64,000 bases of DNA from Paracoccus salsus (lineage in GTDB: Bacteria; Pseudomonadota; Alphaproteobacteria; Rhodobacterales; Rhodobacteraceae), in assembly GCF_021556615.1 (NCBI RefSeq), contig NZ_JAKGGD010000004.1, positions 124,001-188,000 of the forward strand, read 5' to 3'. A program made the position numbers and the translations under genes. Shown here one piece after another: positions 27,322 through 36,851 of this stretch (position 1 is the stretch's first letter; each line of letters opens with the position of its first letter). A model generated the notes under the pieces. That model was not told where the DNA came from. It made no database searches and saw nothing but the letters and a program-made list of their open reading frames with translations.

Positions 27322-28317
27322 TCATGCCAGCATTTCGGCGGCGTCTGGCGCGAAATAGCTCAGAACGCCGTCGCATCCGGCGCGCCGAAAGGCCAGCAGG
27401 CTTTCCAGCATCGCATCGCGCGACAGCCAGCCATTGCGGATCGCCCCCTCGAGCATCGCGTATTCGCCGCTGACCTGGTAAGCGAAGGTAGGCGCGCCGA
27501 ACTGGTCCTTCACTGCCTTGCAGATGTCCAGGTAGGGCATTCCGGGCTTGACCATGACCATGTCCGCGCCCTCGGCCAGGTCGCGGGCCACGCAGCGCAG
27601 AGCCTCGCCCCGGTTGGCGGGATTGACCTGATAGGTATTCTTGTCCCCGACCAGCCGTCCCGACGCGCCCACCGCATCGCGAAACGGACCATAGAAGGCG
27701 CTGGCGAATTTCGCCGCATAGGACAGGATCGCCACATGCTTGTGGCCCGCAGCCTCCAGCGCGCCACGCAGAGCGCCGATCCGGCCATCCATCATGTCAC
27801 TGGGACCCAGGATGTCGGCGCCCGCCTCGGCCTGGAGCAGCGCCATCCTGACCAGGGCCTCGATGGTTTCGTCGTTCAGGATCTCGCCATCCAGAACGAT
27901 GCCGTCATGGCCGTTGGCGTTATAGGGGTCCAGCGCGATGTCGGTCATCACCGCCAGCTCGGGCACCGCGTCCTTGACGGCGCGGATTGCCCGGTTGCCG
28001 ATATTGTCCGGGTCCCACGCACGTTCGCAGCCTTCGGTCTTCAGGGCCTGATCGGAATGCGGAAAGATGCAGATCGCCGGGATGCCCAGCCGTGCGGCCC
28101 GTTCAGCCGCGCGCCTGGCGCCGTCAAGCGTCAACCGCTCGACCCCCGGCATCGATGCGATCTCGCCCTCGGCGCCGGCCACCTCGGTGACGAAGATCGG
28201 CCAGATCAGGTTCGCGGGTGTCAGGTTCACCTCGCTGACCATCGCCCGCAGATTGGCGGTGCGGCGCAACCGCCGCAGGCGCGTGGCGGGGAAGGGAGCG
28301 ATGATCGGGGTGACCAT
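27322..28317 (-). CDS. hemB: Delta-aminolevulinic acid dehydratase (porphobilinogen synthase)
   Basis: 331 residues from ATG 28317, supported by AAAGGA seven bases upstream; an in-frame ATG at 28353 lacks one. Two 5-aminolevulinates are condensed to porphobilinogen in haem and tetrapyrrole synthesis. Key segments are FPHSDQ, MTDIALDPYNANGHDG, the first Schiff-base lysine region HVAILSYAAKFASAFYGPFRDA (about 200) and the second, MVKPGMPYLD (about 255). The zinc-type cysteine triad is absent: the segment reads ALDPYNANGHDG, pointing to the magnesium-dependent class usual in alphaproteobacteria. Confidence 0.95.
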   Translation of the reverse strand: MVTPIIAPFPATRLRRLRRTANLRAMVSEVNLTPANLIWPIFVTEVAGAEGEIASMPGVERLTLDGARRAAERAARLGIPAICIFPHSDQALKTEGCERAWDPDNIGNRAIRAVKDAVPELAVMTDIALDPYNANGHDGIVLDGEILNDETIEALVRMALLQAEAGADILGPSDMMDGRIGALRGALEAAGHKHVAILSYAAKFASAFYGPFRDAVGASGRLVGDKNTYQVNPANRGEALRCVARDLAEGADMVMVKPGMPYLDICKAVKDQFGAPTFAYQVSGEYAMLEGAIRNGWLSRDAMLESLLAFRRAGCDGVLSYFAPDAAEMLA

Positions 28318-28416
28318 GGTCGTATCCTTTCGGGGCGTCGATGGGGCAGCCATGTGCTTTCCCTTGGCACGCTGTCGTTCTAAGGTCGCGCGCGAGCAAG
28401 GACAAGGAACCAGCGC

Positions 28417-28989
28417 GTGCCGCAATTCGACGGATTCATCAGCTTCCTGGACAGCCGTTCGTTCGGGACGATCTGGTTCTGGCTGGTGCTGATCGGCATG
28501 TGGTCGGCAACCGGCCGCACCGTTCTGGGGGTCCCGGCCGAGGTTTTGACGCGTGCCCGCCGCGCACAGGACGCGGGACAGACCGACGGCGCTGCGGTGG
28601 TCACCTTGCTGGATTGGCTGTCCCTGCTGTTGCCGCGCTGGCGGCTTGGTCCGCACGAGGGCGCGGCATTTCTGGCGGTGGCCGCGTTCCTTCTGACCTC
28701 GCTTGCAATCTTCGGGTTCGGATACGGGCTGGAGATGGCGCAGGCGCTGACATTCCTGCTGGCGCCCTTCCTGCTGCTGCTGTGGCTGCGCTTGCGCCTT
28801 GCGCGGCGTCTTGCCCCGCTTCTGGAGGCGGGGCAGACAGGCCAGCGGACGATCACGGATATCGCGGCCGAGGCGGTGCGGCACATGGTGCGACACAAGC
28901 GCCTGGTGACGGTGCTGTCCGTCACGGCGTTCGCCACGACCGCGTTGTGGGGCACGATCTGGGCGCTGGCCCATCCGAACGGCCTGTAA
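28417..28989 (+). CDS. Conserved membrane protein of Rhodobacteraceae
   Basis: 190 residues from GTG 28417, which follows AAGGACAAGGAACC. Hydrophobic segments lie near residues 18-38, 85-130 (probably two helices around FLAVAAFLLTSLAIFGFGYG and FLLAPFLLLLWLRL) and 165-185. Proteins of this type in the family are sometimes labelled as a component of the SufBCD complex, but no suf gene is near and no sequence motif supports that name. It stands 38 bases before mfd on the same strand. Confidence 0.75.
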   Translation: MPQFDGFISFLDSRSFGTIWFWLVLIGMWSATGRTVLGVPAEVLTRARRAQDAGQTDGAAVVTLLDWLSLLLPRWRLGPHEGAAFLAVAAFLLTSLAIFGFGYGLEMAQALTFLLAPFLLLLWLRLRLARRLAPLLEAGQTGQRTITDIAAEAVRHMVRHKRLVTVLSVTAFATTALWGTIWALAHPNGL

Positions 28990-29027
28990 GCCTTGACACC
29001 GACGCACCGCCCGTTACCTGACGCGAG

Positions 29028-32000
29028 ATGTCCGATCAGCTGATCCTTTCCGGCGCCCCCGAGGGCTATGACGCGGCGCTGATCGCGCGCGAGGCGGCAC
29101 GGCCGGAAAACCGTGGCGCCCCCGTCCTGCACATTGCCCGTGACGACCGGCGCATGGCCGCCACGCGCGAGGCCCTGGGATTCGTCGCGCCGCATCTGGC
29201 GGTGCTGGACTTCCCCGCATGGGACACGACGCCCTATGACCGGGTGTCGCCCGCGCCCGAGGTGCAGGCCGCGCGAATGGCCACTCTGGCGGGGCTGGCG
29301 CAGGGCGCGGTGAAGGGGCCTTTCGTCCTGCTGACGACGCTGAACGCCGTGCTGCAGCGTGTACCCGCGCGCGAACTTGTCGCCGGCGCCAGCTTCGCCG
29401 CGCGGGTGGGCGACCGCATCGACGAGGCCGGGCTGCGCGATTTCCTGATCCGGATGGGGTTCGTGCAGTCTCCGACGGTGACCGAGCCGGGCGACTATGC
29501 CATTCGCGGCGGGATCATCGACATCTTTCCGCCGGGCGAATCCGGCCCGGTCCGGCTTGACCTGTTTGGCGATGTCCTGGATGGTGCCCGCCGTTTCGAC
29601 CCGGTCACCCAGCGCACCACCGAGAAACTGTCGCGGGTCGAGATCGCACCGATGTCCGAGGTGATCCTCGACGAGCCCGCGATCACCCGGTTTCGCCAGA
29701 ATTATCGCGCCGAGTATGGCGGCGGGACCAGCGACCCGCTGTATGAGGGCGTCAGTGCCGGGCGCAAGATGGCAGGCACCGAACACTGGCTTCCCTGGTT
29801 TCACGACCGGATGGAAAGCCTTTTCGATTACCTGCCCGGCGCCTCTGTGGTGCTGGATGACCATATAGGCCAGGTGATCGACGCGCGGCGCGAGATGATC
29901 CACGAACAATACCAGGCTCGCCGCGCCGCGATGGCCGCGAAGGGGCGGGCGGATACCGTCTACAAGCCCGTCCCGCCCGACCTGATGTTCCCGACCGAAG
30001 GCGAATGGCAAGCCTGGCTGGCCGGACGCCGCGTTCTGCGGCTTTCGGTGCTGGCTCGGCCTCCGGGTCCCGGCGTGCTGGATGCGGGCGGCCGCGCGGG
30101 CCGGAATTTCGCGCCTGAGCGGCAGTCGGAATCCGCGAACCTGTTCAGTGCCCTGGCGCAGCATGTAAAGGCTTTGTCAAAAGAGCATCGCGTGGTCATC
30201 GCCAGCTTCTCGGATGGCGCGCGCGAGCGGCTGGCAGGCCTGCTGGCGGATGAGGGGCTGACCGGCGCCGCGCCGATCGGCGATCTGCGTGACCTGCCCG
30301 AACGCATGGGAGCCATCGGGCTGGCGGTCTGGCCGCTGGACGAAGGCTTCGTGGCGCAGGGGCAGGCGCTTGGCGCCATCGCCGTGATCTCGGAACAGGA
30401 CGTTCTGGGCGACAGGCTGATCCGGGGGGCAAGAAAGCGCCGCAAGGCCGAGAATTTCCTGCGCGACACGACCAGCCTGACCCCCGGCGATCTGGTGGTG
30501 CATGTCGAACATGGCATCGGTCGCTATACCGGGCTTGAAACGATCACGGCGGCAGGCGTCCCGCATGATTGCGTCGCGCTGGAATATGCCGGCGGCGACC
30601 GGCTGTTCCTGCCGGTCGAGAATATCGAACTGCTCAGCCGCTATGGTCACGAGGAGGGCCTGCTGGACCGTCTGGGCGGCGGCGCATGGCAGGCGCGCAA
30701 GGCCAGGCTGAAGGAACGCATCCGGCTGATCGCGGACAAGCTGATGCGGGTGGCCGCCGAACGCCTGCTGCGCCCGGCCCCCGTCCTCGAGCCCGAGGAC
30801 CACGACTGGCAGGCCTTCGCCGCGCGCTTCCCCTATAGCGAGACCGACGATCAGGCCGCCGCGATCGAGGACGTGCTGGAAGACCTGGCCGCCGGCCGCC
30901 CGATGGATCGGCTGGTGGTCGGCGATGTCGGCTTCGGAAAGACCGAGGTCGCCATGCGCGCGGCCTTCGTCGCCGCCTCGCAGGGGATGCAGGTCGCCGT
31001 GGTCGCGCCGACCACGTTGCTGGCGCGCCAGCATTTCAGGACCTTTGCCGAGCGGTTTCGCGGCAGCGCCATTTCGGTCCGTCCATTGTCGCGTTTCGTG
31101 GGCGCAAAGGATGCCGCCAGAACCCGCGAGGGACTTGCCGATGGCAGCGTCGATATCGTGATCGGCACGCATGCGGTGCTGGCCAAGGGCGTGCGGTTCC
31201 GAAATCTGGGCCTGCTGATCATCGACGAGGAGCAACATTTCGGCGTTGCCCACAAGGAACGGCTGAAAGAACTGCGCAGCGACATCCACGTGTTGACTCT
31301 GACAGCCACGCCGATCCCGCGCACGCTGCAATTGTCGCTGACCGGGGTGCGCGACCTGTCGGTGATCGGCACGCCTCCGGTGGACCGTCTGGCGATCCGC
31401 ACCTATGTCAGCGAGTTCGACAGCGTCACCATCCGCGAGGCCTTGCTGCGTGAGAAATATCGCGGCGGGCGAAGCTTCTTCGTGGTCCCGCGCCTGGCGG
31501 ACCTGCCCGATGTCGAACACTGGCTGTCCGAGAACGTGCCGGAAATCAGCTATCTCGTCGCCCATGGCCAGTTGGCGGCGGGCGATCTGGACCAGCGCAT
31601 GAACGGGTTCTACGACGGCAGTCACGACGTGCTGCTGGCCACGACCATCGTCGAATCCGGCCTCGACATCCCGACCGCCAACACCATGATCATCTGGCGC
31701 GCCGACATGTTCGGACTGTCGCAGCTGTATCAGATCCGCGGCCGGGTGGGGCGGTCCAAGACGCGCGCCTACTGCTATCTGACCACAAGACCGCGCCAGC
31801 CGATGACCCCGCAGGCGATGCGGCGACTGAAATTCCTGGGCTCGATCGACGGCCTGGGCGCGGGCTTCAACCTGGCGTCGCAGGACCTCGATCTGCGCGG
31901 CGCAGGCAACCTGCTGGGCGAAGAACAATCGGGCCACATCAAGGAGGTGGGTTTCGAACTGTATCAGCAGATGCTTGAGGAAACGATCGCCAAGCTCAAA

Positions 32001-32486
32001 TCCGGCGAGATCGAGGGCACGCCCGAGGACGAATGGGCGCCCACGCTGAACCTGGGCGTGCCGGTGACCATCCCCGAGAGCTTCATCCCGGACCTGGATG
32101 TGCGGCTGGGATTGTACCGCCGGCTGGCCGAACTGACCACGAAGGTCGAGCTGGAAGGTTTCGCCGCAGAGTTGATCGACCGTTTCGGGCCATTGCCGCG
32201 CGAGGTGAACACGCTGCTTCTTGTCATGCGCATCAAGGCGATGGCCAAGCGCGCCAATATCGCCCGGCTGGACGCGGGCCCCAAGGGCGCGACCGTGCAG
32301 TTCCATCACGACAAGTTCCCCAATCCGGCCGGACTGGTCGAGTTCCTGACCGATCAGCAGGGCCAGGCCAAGGTCGAGGGCAACAAGATCATCCTGCGCC
32401 GCGACTGGGGCTCGGATGGCGATCGCATCAAGGGCGCGTTCGCGATCGCCCGCGACCTGGCCGCGAAGGCCAAGGTGACCCGGTGA
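29028..32486 (+). CDS. mfd: Transcription-repair coupling factor
   Basis: 1152 residues, full length. The N-terminal UvrB-homology region (about 1-350) binds UvrA. The RNA-polymerase-interacting domain starts near residue 484 (GDLVVHVEHGIGRYTGLE). The translocase motor has VVGDVGFGKTEVAMRAA (about 629), the DEEQ box LLIIDEEQHFGV (about 732), TATPIPRTLQLSLTGVRDLS, and QIRGRVGRSKTRAYCYL. A C-terminal TRCF domain follows (DLDVRLGLYRRLAEL). It removes stalled RNA polymerase at lesions and recruits excision repair. Its last codon overlaps the pabB start (GTGA). Confidence 0.97.
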   Translation: MSDQLILSGAPEGYDAALIAREAARPENRGAPVLHIARDDRRMAATREALGFVAPHLAVLDFPAWDTTPYDRVSPAPEVQAARMATLAGLAQGAVKGPFVLLTTLNAVLQRVPARELVAGASFAARVGDRIDEAGLRDFLIRMGFVQSPTVTEPGDYAIRGGIIDIFPPGESGPVRLDLFGDVLDGARRFDPVTQRTTEKLSRVEIAPMSEVILDEPAITRFRQNYRAEYGGGTSDPLYEGVSAGRKMAGTEHWLPWFHDRMESLFDYLPGASVVLDDHIGQVIDARREMIHEQYQARRAAMAAKGRADTVYKPVPPDLMFPTEGEWQAWLAGRRVLRLSVLARPPGPGVLDAGGRAGRNFAPERQSESANLFSALAQHVKALSKEHRVVIASFSDGARERLAGLLADEGLTGAAPIGDLRDLPERMGAIGLAVWPLDEGFVAQGQALGAIAVISEQDVLGDRLIRGARKRRKAENFLRDTTSLTPGDLVVHVEHGIGRYTGLETITAAGVPHDCVALEYAGGDRLFLPVENIELLSRYGHEEGLLDRLGGGAWQARKARLKERIRLIADKLMRVAAERLLRPAPVLEPEDHDWQAFAARFPYSETDDQAAAIEDVLEDLAAGRPMDRLVVGDVGFGKTEVAMRAAFVAASQGMQVAVVAPTTLLARQHFRTFAERFRGSAISVRPLSRFVGAKDAARTREGLADGSVDIVIGTHAVLAKGVRFRNLGLLIIDEEQHFGVAHKERLKELRSDIHVLTLTATPIPRTLQLSLTGVRDLSVIGTPPVDRLAIRTYVSEFDSVTIREALLREKYRGGRSFFVVPRLADLPDVEHWLSENVPEISYLVAHGQLAAGDLDQRMNGFYDGSHDVLLATTIVESGLDIPTANTMIIWRADMFGLSQLYQIRGRVGRSKTRAYCYLTTRPRQPMTPQAMRRLKFLGSIDGLGAGFNLASQDLDLRGAGNLLGEEQSGHIKEVGFELYQQMLEETIAKLKSGEIEGTPEDEWAPTLNLGVPVTIPESFIPDLDVRLGLYRRLAELTTKVELEGFAAELIDRFGPLPREVNTLLLVMRIKAMAKRANIARLDAGPKGATVQFHHDKFPNPAGLVEFLTDQQGQAKVEGNKIILRRDWGSDGDRIKGAFAIARDLAAKAKVTR

Positions 32487-33610
32487 CCGCGCAGATTCGC
32501 TTTGACCATGGGCCCTTGCCGGGCGGAACGCTGTTCTCGGCGCCGCAGACGGTGATACGGGCCGACACGCCCGCAGGCGTCGCGCCGGCGCTGGCGGCGA
32601 TCCAGGCCGCGCGGCTGCGGGGCTGCTGGCTGGCGGGTTATCTGTCCTACGAGCTGGGCTATGCGCTGACCACCAGGCTGGCGCCGCTGATGCCCGGAAG
32701 CCGGGATGTTCCGCTGATCCTGATGGGTGTTTTCGACCAGCCGCGCCCGGCGCCGGCCCTGCCCCAGCCGGTCGGCGTGTCGATCTCGGCTCCGCGTGCC
32801 GACTGGTCGCGGGATCGCTACGACCGGGCGGTCGCGGCGGTGCATCGCTATATCGAGGCGGGCGACAGCTACCAGATCAATCTGACCTTCCCGATGCAGG
32901 CCGATGTCTCTGGCGATCCGCTGGCCATCTATGCCGCGCTGGCGGCGCGCCAGCCCGTGGGCGAGGGCGCCTTTGTCGATCTGGGCGGGCCGGTGGTTCT
33001 GTCGCGCAGTCCCGAGCTGTTCTTCGCGGTCGACGATGCCGGCCGGATCGAGACCCGCCCGATGAAGGGCACCGCGCGGCGCGGCGCGACGCAGGACGAG
33101 GACGTGGCCGCCGCCGCGGCTCTGTCGATATCCGAGAAGGACCGGGCGGAAAATCTGATGATCGTCGACCTGCTGCGCAACGACATCAGCCGGGTTTGCG
33201 TTCCGGGCAGCGTGCATGTGCCGAAGCTGTTCCAGATCGAGCCCTATGCGACCGTCCACCAGATGACCTCGACGGTCGCCGGACAACTGCGCGAGGGCGC
33301 GGGCCTCGATGAAATCCTGATGGCCCTGTTCCCCTGCGGATCGATCACGGGCGCCCCCAAGATCCGCGCGATGGAAATCATCGCGGAACTGGAACAGCAG
33401 CCGCGCGGGATCTATTGCGGGGCGATCGGATGGGCCAGCCCCGACGGACCCATGCGGTTCAATGTGGCGATCCGGACGCCGGTCATGGCGGAACCGGGCA
33501 AGCTTCGCCTCAACGTGGGTGGCGGCATCACCCATGACAGCGGCGCCGGCGCCGAATGGGAGGAAGCGTTGTGCAAATCGGCATTTCTGGAACTGTCCCC
33601 GACGGGCTGA
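32483..33610 (+). CDS. pabB: Aminodeoxychorismate synthase component I
   Basis: 375 residues from GTG 32483, overlapping the mfd stop by four bases; the longer open frame back to 32033 lies within mfd and is not credible. It converts chorismate and glutamine-derived ammonia to 4-amino-4-deoxychorismate for folate. Chorismate-binding enzyme motifs are visible: YIEAGDSYQINLTFP, RPMKGTARRG with the catalytic lysine (PIKGT equivalent), SEKDRAENLMIVDLLRND, LFPCGSITGAPKIRAMEII and RFNVAIRT. The short N-terminus is typical of proteobacterial PabB of this type. Confidence 0.92.
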   Translation: MTAQIRFDHGPLPGGTLFSAPQTVIRADTPAGVAPALAAIQAARLRGCWLAGYLSYELGYALTTRLAPLMPGSRDVPLILMGVFDQPRPAPALPQPVGVSISAPRADWSRDRYDRAVAAVHRYIEAGDSYQINLTFPMQADVSGDPLAIYAALAARQPVGEGAFVDLGGPVVLSRSPELFFAVDDAGRIETRPMKGTARRGATQDEDVAAAAALSISEKDRAENLMIVDLLRNDISRVCVPGSVHVPKLFQIEPYATVHQMTSTVAGQLREGAGLDEILMALFPCGSITGAPKIRAMEIIAELEQQPRGIYCGAIGWASPDGPMRFNVAIRTPVMAEPGKLRLNVGGGITHDSGAGAEWEEALCKSAFLELSPTG

Positions 33611-34212
33611 CCGTCATCGAGACGATGCGTTCAGGACGCGACGGCCGCATCGGCCTGTGGCCCCTGCACCTGGCACGCCTGCGGCGAGATTGCGGCGTGG
33701 TCGGCTTTCCCCTCGACGAGGATGCGGTTGCCGACAGGCTGGGCACGCTGCCGATCGGTCGGGCGCTGCGGGTGCGGCTGACGGTCGAGGGCAGCGGACG
33801 GGTCGGCCTTGCCTGCGAGCCGCTGCCGCCCGCCCCGCCGTTCTGGACGGTCGCGCTGTCCCCGGTCCGCCTCGAAAGCTCTGATCCGTGGCTGCGCATC
33901 AAGACCTCGTGGCGACCGCAATATGATGCCGCACGGCGCCTGATGCCCGAGGGCACCGACGAGGCGATCCTGATGAATGAGAGTGACGAGATCTGCGAAG
34001 GCACGATCACCACGCTGTTCCTGCGCAGGGGGCCGTCCCTGTTGACGCCTCCGCTATCCTGCGGCTTGCTGCCCGGCATCCTGCGCCAGTCGCTGCTTGA
34101 CGCGGGCGAGGCCCGGGAAGCGCCGCTGGTCGCCGCCGACCTGTCACGCGGAGAGCTGTTTTGCGGCAACGCATTGCGCGGCCTGATCCCGGCGCGTCTG
34201 GTCCGGTCCTAG
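33571..34212 (+). CDS. pabC: Aminodeoxychorismate lyase-like class IV aminotransferase
   Basis: 213 residues from GTG 33571, which sits seven bases after GGGAGGAAG; an ATG at 33556 would place the SD inside the gene. The reading overlaps the end of pabB by 40 bases. Fold-type IV PLP features: IKTSWRPQYDAAR with the PLP lysine, EAILMNESDEICEGTITTLFL (ExNxxxxxEGxxxNxF type) and LSCGLLPGILRQSLL. Next to pabB it very probably eliminates pyruvate from aminodeoxychorismate to give p-aminobenzoate. The protein is shorter than classical PabC. Confidence 0.85.
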   Translation: MQIGISGTVPDGLTVIETMRSGRDGRIGLWPLHLARLRRDCGVVGFPLDEDAVADRLGTLPIGRALRVRLTVEGSGRVGLACEPLPPAPPFWTVALSPVRLESSDPWLRIKTSWRPQYDAARRLMPEGTDEAILMNESDEICEGTITTLFLRRGPSLLTPPLSCGLLPGILRQSLLDAGEAREAPLVAADLSRGELFCGNALRGLIPARLVRS

Positions 34213-34580
34213 CGTCGCCCTCAGCTTCGCGATGCCGAGAAGCAGATCGAAACGCTTCTGGATCGCATCGTTGAGGCCGACAACGCCAGTGTCATCAAGG
34301 CCTATGAGGAAGGGGCGCGCACCGTGGGAAATCGAGTAAGCACAGCCGACGCGCTGGCGGACATGCTAAGGCTTCGCGCCGATCTCTATGCGGTGATTTC
34401 GCGGCTCTGGCCCATCCTGCGCGACGCGGACCCGCGCCTGCCAACTGGTCGGCGTCCTCGAAGCCATCGAACTTCTGGACAATGAGGGTATCGGCGGCAA
34501 CGCGGTAACGTCGCTGATCGCGGTGGCGCTGCACCTTGCCTGTGAACTCAACGTGGCACTGGATAGCGTCAATCTGCCGT
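34213..34580 (+). pseudogene. Serine-recombinase fragment and frameshifted small ORF
   Basis: One frame reads QLRDAEKQIETLLDRIVEAD then NASVIKAYE, the C-terminal coiled region of large serine recombinases. It runs on into DALADMLRLRADLYAVISRL and WPILRDADPR; a one-step frame change at about 34435 then continues LVGVLEAIELLDNEGIGGNA and VALHLACELNVALDSVNLP before TAG near 34580. Both halves have good codon bias, so this looks like a recombinase tail joined to a second small gene, broken by a frameshift. It lies outside the tRNA-bounded element and is probably an older insertion scar. Confidence 0.45.
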
Positions 34581-34680
34581 AGGACTGATCGCTTCGCCCA
34601 TTTTCTCGGAATGTTACCCCGAGCGTTACCCGATGGCTTGGCCCCGCTTAAACGGCGGGGCTAACTTCATACTAAGTTGC

Positions 34681-34738
<58 letters not shown>

Positions 34739-34842
34739 AGATCTATCCCCAAAATGGCCTAACATATCAAAACACCTGAACTTGCTTATCATACTTGAAA
34801 AAATGTAAAATATGACTCATGTTAGGGGGAGTTGGTAACGCG

Positions 34843-34887
34843 GGGGAACACGGCCTATAAGCAACTCTGTTCCCCAGACTGTTCCCC
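34843..34887. promoter_or_regulatory. GTTCCCC repeat cluster at the left end (possible integrase arm sites)
   Basis: Three copies: GGGGAAC at 34843-34849 (reverse orientation), CTGTTCCCC at 34867-34875 and again at 34879-34887. Two more copies lie near the right end (44663-44682). Repeats shared by both ends of an integrative element and beside the integrase gene are typical of arm-type integrase or excisionase sites. Confidence 0.45.
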
Positions 34888-34903
34888 CAAAGGGCAAAAT
34901 GAC

Positions 34904-36112
34904 ATGAAGCTGAAAGCCGCGACCGTAGACAGCATCAAGCCGACCGACAGGCGGCAAGAGATACCCGATAGCCTCTGCACCGGGCTTTACCTCACGGTGC
35001 AGCCGACCGGAAAGAAGGGCTGGCAAGTGCGCTATCGGCACAGCGGCGTGCATCGTCGTATGACCTTGGGCGGGTATCCTATCCTTTCGCTTGCCGATGC
35101 ACGGCAGCGGGCGCGTGATGCGCTGGCGCTGGCGGCAGAGGGGCGCGACCCTGCCGAAGAAGTGAAGGCGGCGAAGGCACCCAAGCCCAAGGACGACCGC
35201 GACAAGGTGGCAACCGTCATCGACCTGTTTTTGAAGCGCCACGCCAGCCGCAACCGTCGCGCCGACGATGTGGCCGCGATGTTCCGGCGCGAGGTTCTGG
35301 GTAAATGGGGCGATCGGGAAATTCATTCGATCACGAAACGCGACCTGATCGACGTGCTGGACGCCATCGTTGACCGGGGCAGCCCCGTGACCGCGAACCG
35401 GCTGCGGGCGCATCTGAACACTTTTTTCAATTGGGCTAAGGGCCGCGACATTATCGGCGTGAACCCGCTGGACGGCATCAAGCCCCCGGCACCTGAAAAG
35501 CCGCGGGACCGAGTGCTGAACGATGCCGAAATTCGCCTGTTCTGGATCACCTCCGAGCACCTCGGTTATCCCTTCGCACCGCTGTATCGCCTGTTGCTCC
35601 TGACTGGCGCGCGGCTGCGTGAGGTGGCGGAAATTGAGTGGCGCGAGGTCAACGGCGATGTATGGACCTTGCCGGCCGCGCGAAGCAAGAACGGCGATGA
35701 ACACACCATCCCGCTGTCGCCCGAGGCGCGCGCGATCTTCGACAACCTGCCACGCATCGGGCGATATGCGTTCACGACAACCGGGCTGACGCCAGTTTCC
35801 GGCTTTACCCGAGCGAAGGAACGGCTGGACCGGGTGATGGCCGAAGCGGCGGAACCCGAGACGGTCCCGCCTTTCACGATCCACGATTTGCGCAGAACGG
35901 CGGCGACCGGAATGGCAGGGCTACGCTTTCCGCCTCATGTGGTCGAGGCGGTGCTGAATCATCGCAGCGGGACCCGGCGTGGCGTGGCAGGCGTGTATAA
36001 CCGCTATTCCTATGCCGACGAAAAGCGGGCCGCGCTGAACGCATGGGCCAGCTATGTGACGCAGCTTGTTGAGGGCAAGCCGGATAATGTCGTTCGGATC
36101 GGGGGGCGATGA
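34904..36112 (+). CDS. int: Tyrosine recombinase / integrase of the tRNA-Ala element
   Basis: 402 residues from ATG 34904 (MKLKAATVDSIKPTDRRQE), with an AAAGGG ahead; an upstream in-frame start at 34832 overlaps the repeat cluster. Layout is DUF4102-like N-terminal arm-binding domain (GLYLTVQPTGKKGWQVRYR, MTLGGYPILSLADARQRA), SAM-like core-binding domain, then catalytic domain: LLTGARLREVAEIEW (Arg), HDLRRTAATGM (HxxR), VVEAVLNHRSGT (His) and VYNRYSY (nucleophile Tyr). This P4-type family integrates at tRNA 3' ends, which fits the att repeat 165 bases upstream. Confidence 0.95.
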   Translation: MKLKAATVDSIKPTDRRQEIPDSLCTGLYLTVQPTGKKGWQVRYRHSGVHRRMTLGGYPILSLADARQRARDALALAAEGRDPAEEVKAAKAPKPKDDRDKVATVIDLFLKRHASRNRRADDVAAMFRREVLGKWGDREIHSITKRDLIDVLDAIVDRGSPVTANRLRAHLNTFFNWAKGRDIIGVNPLDGIKPPAPEKPRDRVLNDAEIRLFWITSEHLGYPFAPLYRLLLLTGARLREVAEIEWREVNGDVWTLPAARSKNGDEHTIPLSPEARAIFDNLPRIGRYAFTTTGLTPVSGFTRAKERLDRVMAEAAEPETVPPFTIHDLRRTAATGMAGLRFPPHVVEAVLNHRSGTRRGVAGVYNRYSYADEKRAALNAWASYVTQLVEGKPDNVVRIGGR

Positions 36113-36726
36113 TGGTCCAGACCCGAGGGCGCAAGACCCTTGCACTTAGGCACGCCGGTGGATGGCTGCGTGAGATAGAGACGTCAGCTATCGTCAAGGC
36201 GCTGCAATCACACAAATTGCCGCACGAGGAAGAAGTCGTGACCAGAATTTCCGACCTCTTAAGGGAGCGGCTTGTGACGGTCGATTTGACCCCGGCGGTT
36301 CTGCGTGGATCTGAAAAAGAGATCGAGCGCATCGAAAAGGCAGCCAAGGAAATGCTTGCTGCCATTCGTGGCTATCGAGACTTTGGAGATCTGTCGCTTT
36401 CAATAGATGGCGACATGGCCCAGACAACAGGTGAGCATGAAGGAAGCATTCGTTTATTCGGATGGTTGTTGCGTCTCTCGAAGGCGCGTGAGCGTTATTT
36501 CAGGGAATATAATCCGTCAGGTAGCTATCATTCTGCAATAAAGAAAATTCGAGGGATAATCAGCGATGCGGGCGGCAATGTCGCAGTCCACAAGACATCG
36601 CAGTTTGTCTTGTTCCTCTCTGAACTGGAGCGCATGCGGCCCGCCATGATCTTTCCGCCAGAGACGGTCGAAACCGGCCGCGCCCGATACGTCGAAAATG
36701 CCCTGAGGTCTGATAGCTCGAATTAG
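36109..36726 (+). CDS. Hypothetical protein of the element
   Basis: 205 residues overlapping the integrase end (the ATG lies within the last codons). No membrane segment or signal. The middle (ERIEKAAKEMLAAIRGYRDF) is likely helical or coiled coil; the C-terminal half has LFGWLLRLSKARERYFREYN and TSQFVLFLSELERMRP. GC content is lower than in the core genome. I do not recognise the family; its position next to the integrase suggests regulation, excision or defence, without direct evidence. Confidence 0.65.
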   Translation: MMVQTRGRKTLALRHAGGWLREIETSAIVKALQSHKLPHEEEVVTRISDLLRERLVTVDLTPAVLRGSEKEIERIEKAAKEMLAAIRGYRDFGDLSLSIDGDMAQTTGEHEGSIRLFGWLLRLSKARERYFREYNPSGSYHSAIKKIRGIISDAGGNVAVHKTSQFVLFLSELERMRPAMIFPPETVETGRARYVENALRSDSSN

Positions 36727-36851
36727 CGGCGCTAGGGCGGTAATTTAGCGATTCCCCGAATAAGCGGCGTAAGGGGCTGAAATTTGGGAAATTCACACGG
36801 CGGCGTTCGTGTGAGTATTAAGCATCACGTTCTAACAAAAGGCGTGATGCT

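Noticed and set aside
28993..29027. A TTGACA promoter just before mfd
   Set aside because: The -35-like hexamer has no matching -10 at a proper distance.
30177..32309. A 710-codon open frame on the minus strand
   Set aside because: It lies wholly inside mfd on the other strand and has His/Gln/Arg-rich composition typical of antisense frames in high-GC DNA.
34869..34884. A LexA box in front of the integrase
   Set aside because: The two GTTC units are eight bases apart, not seven, so the consensus is not met.
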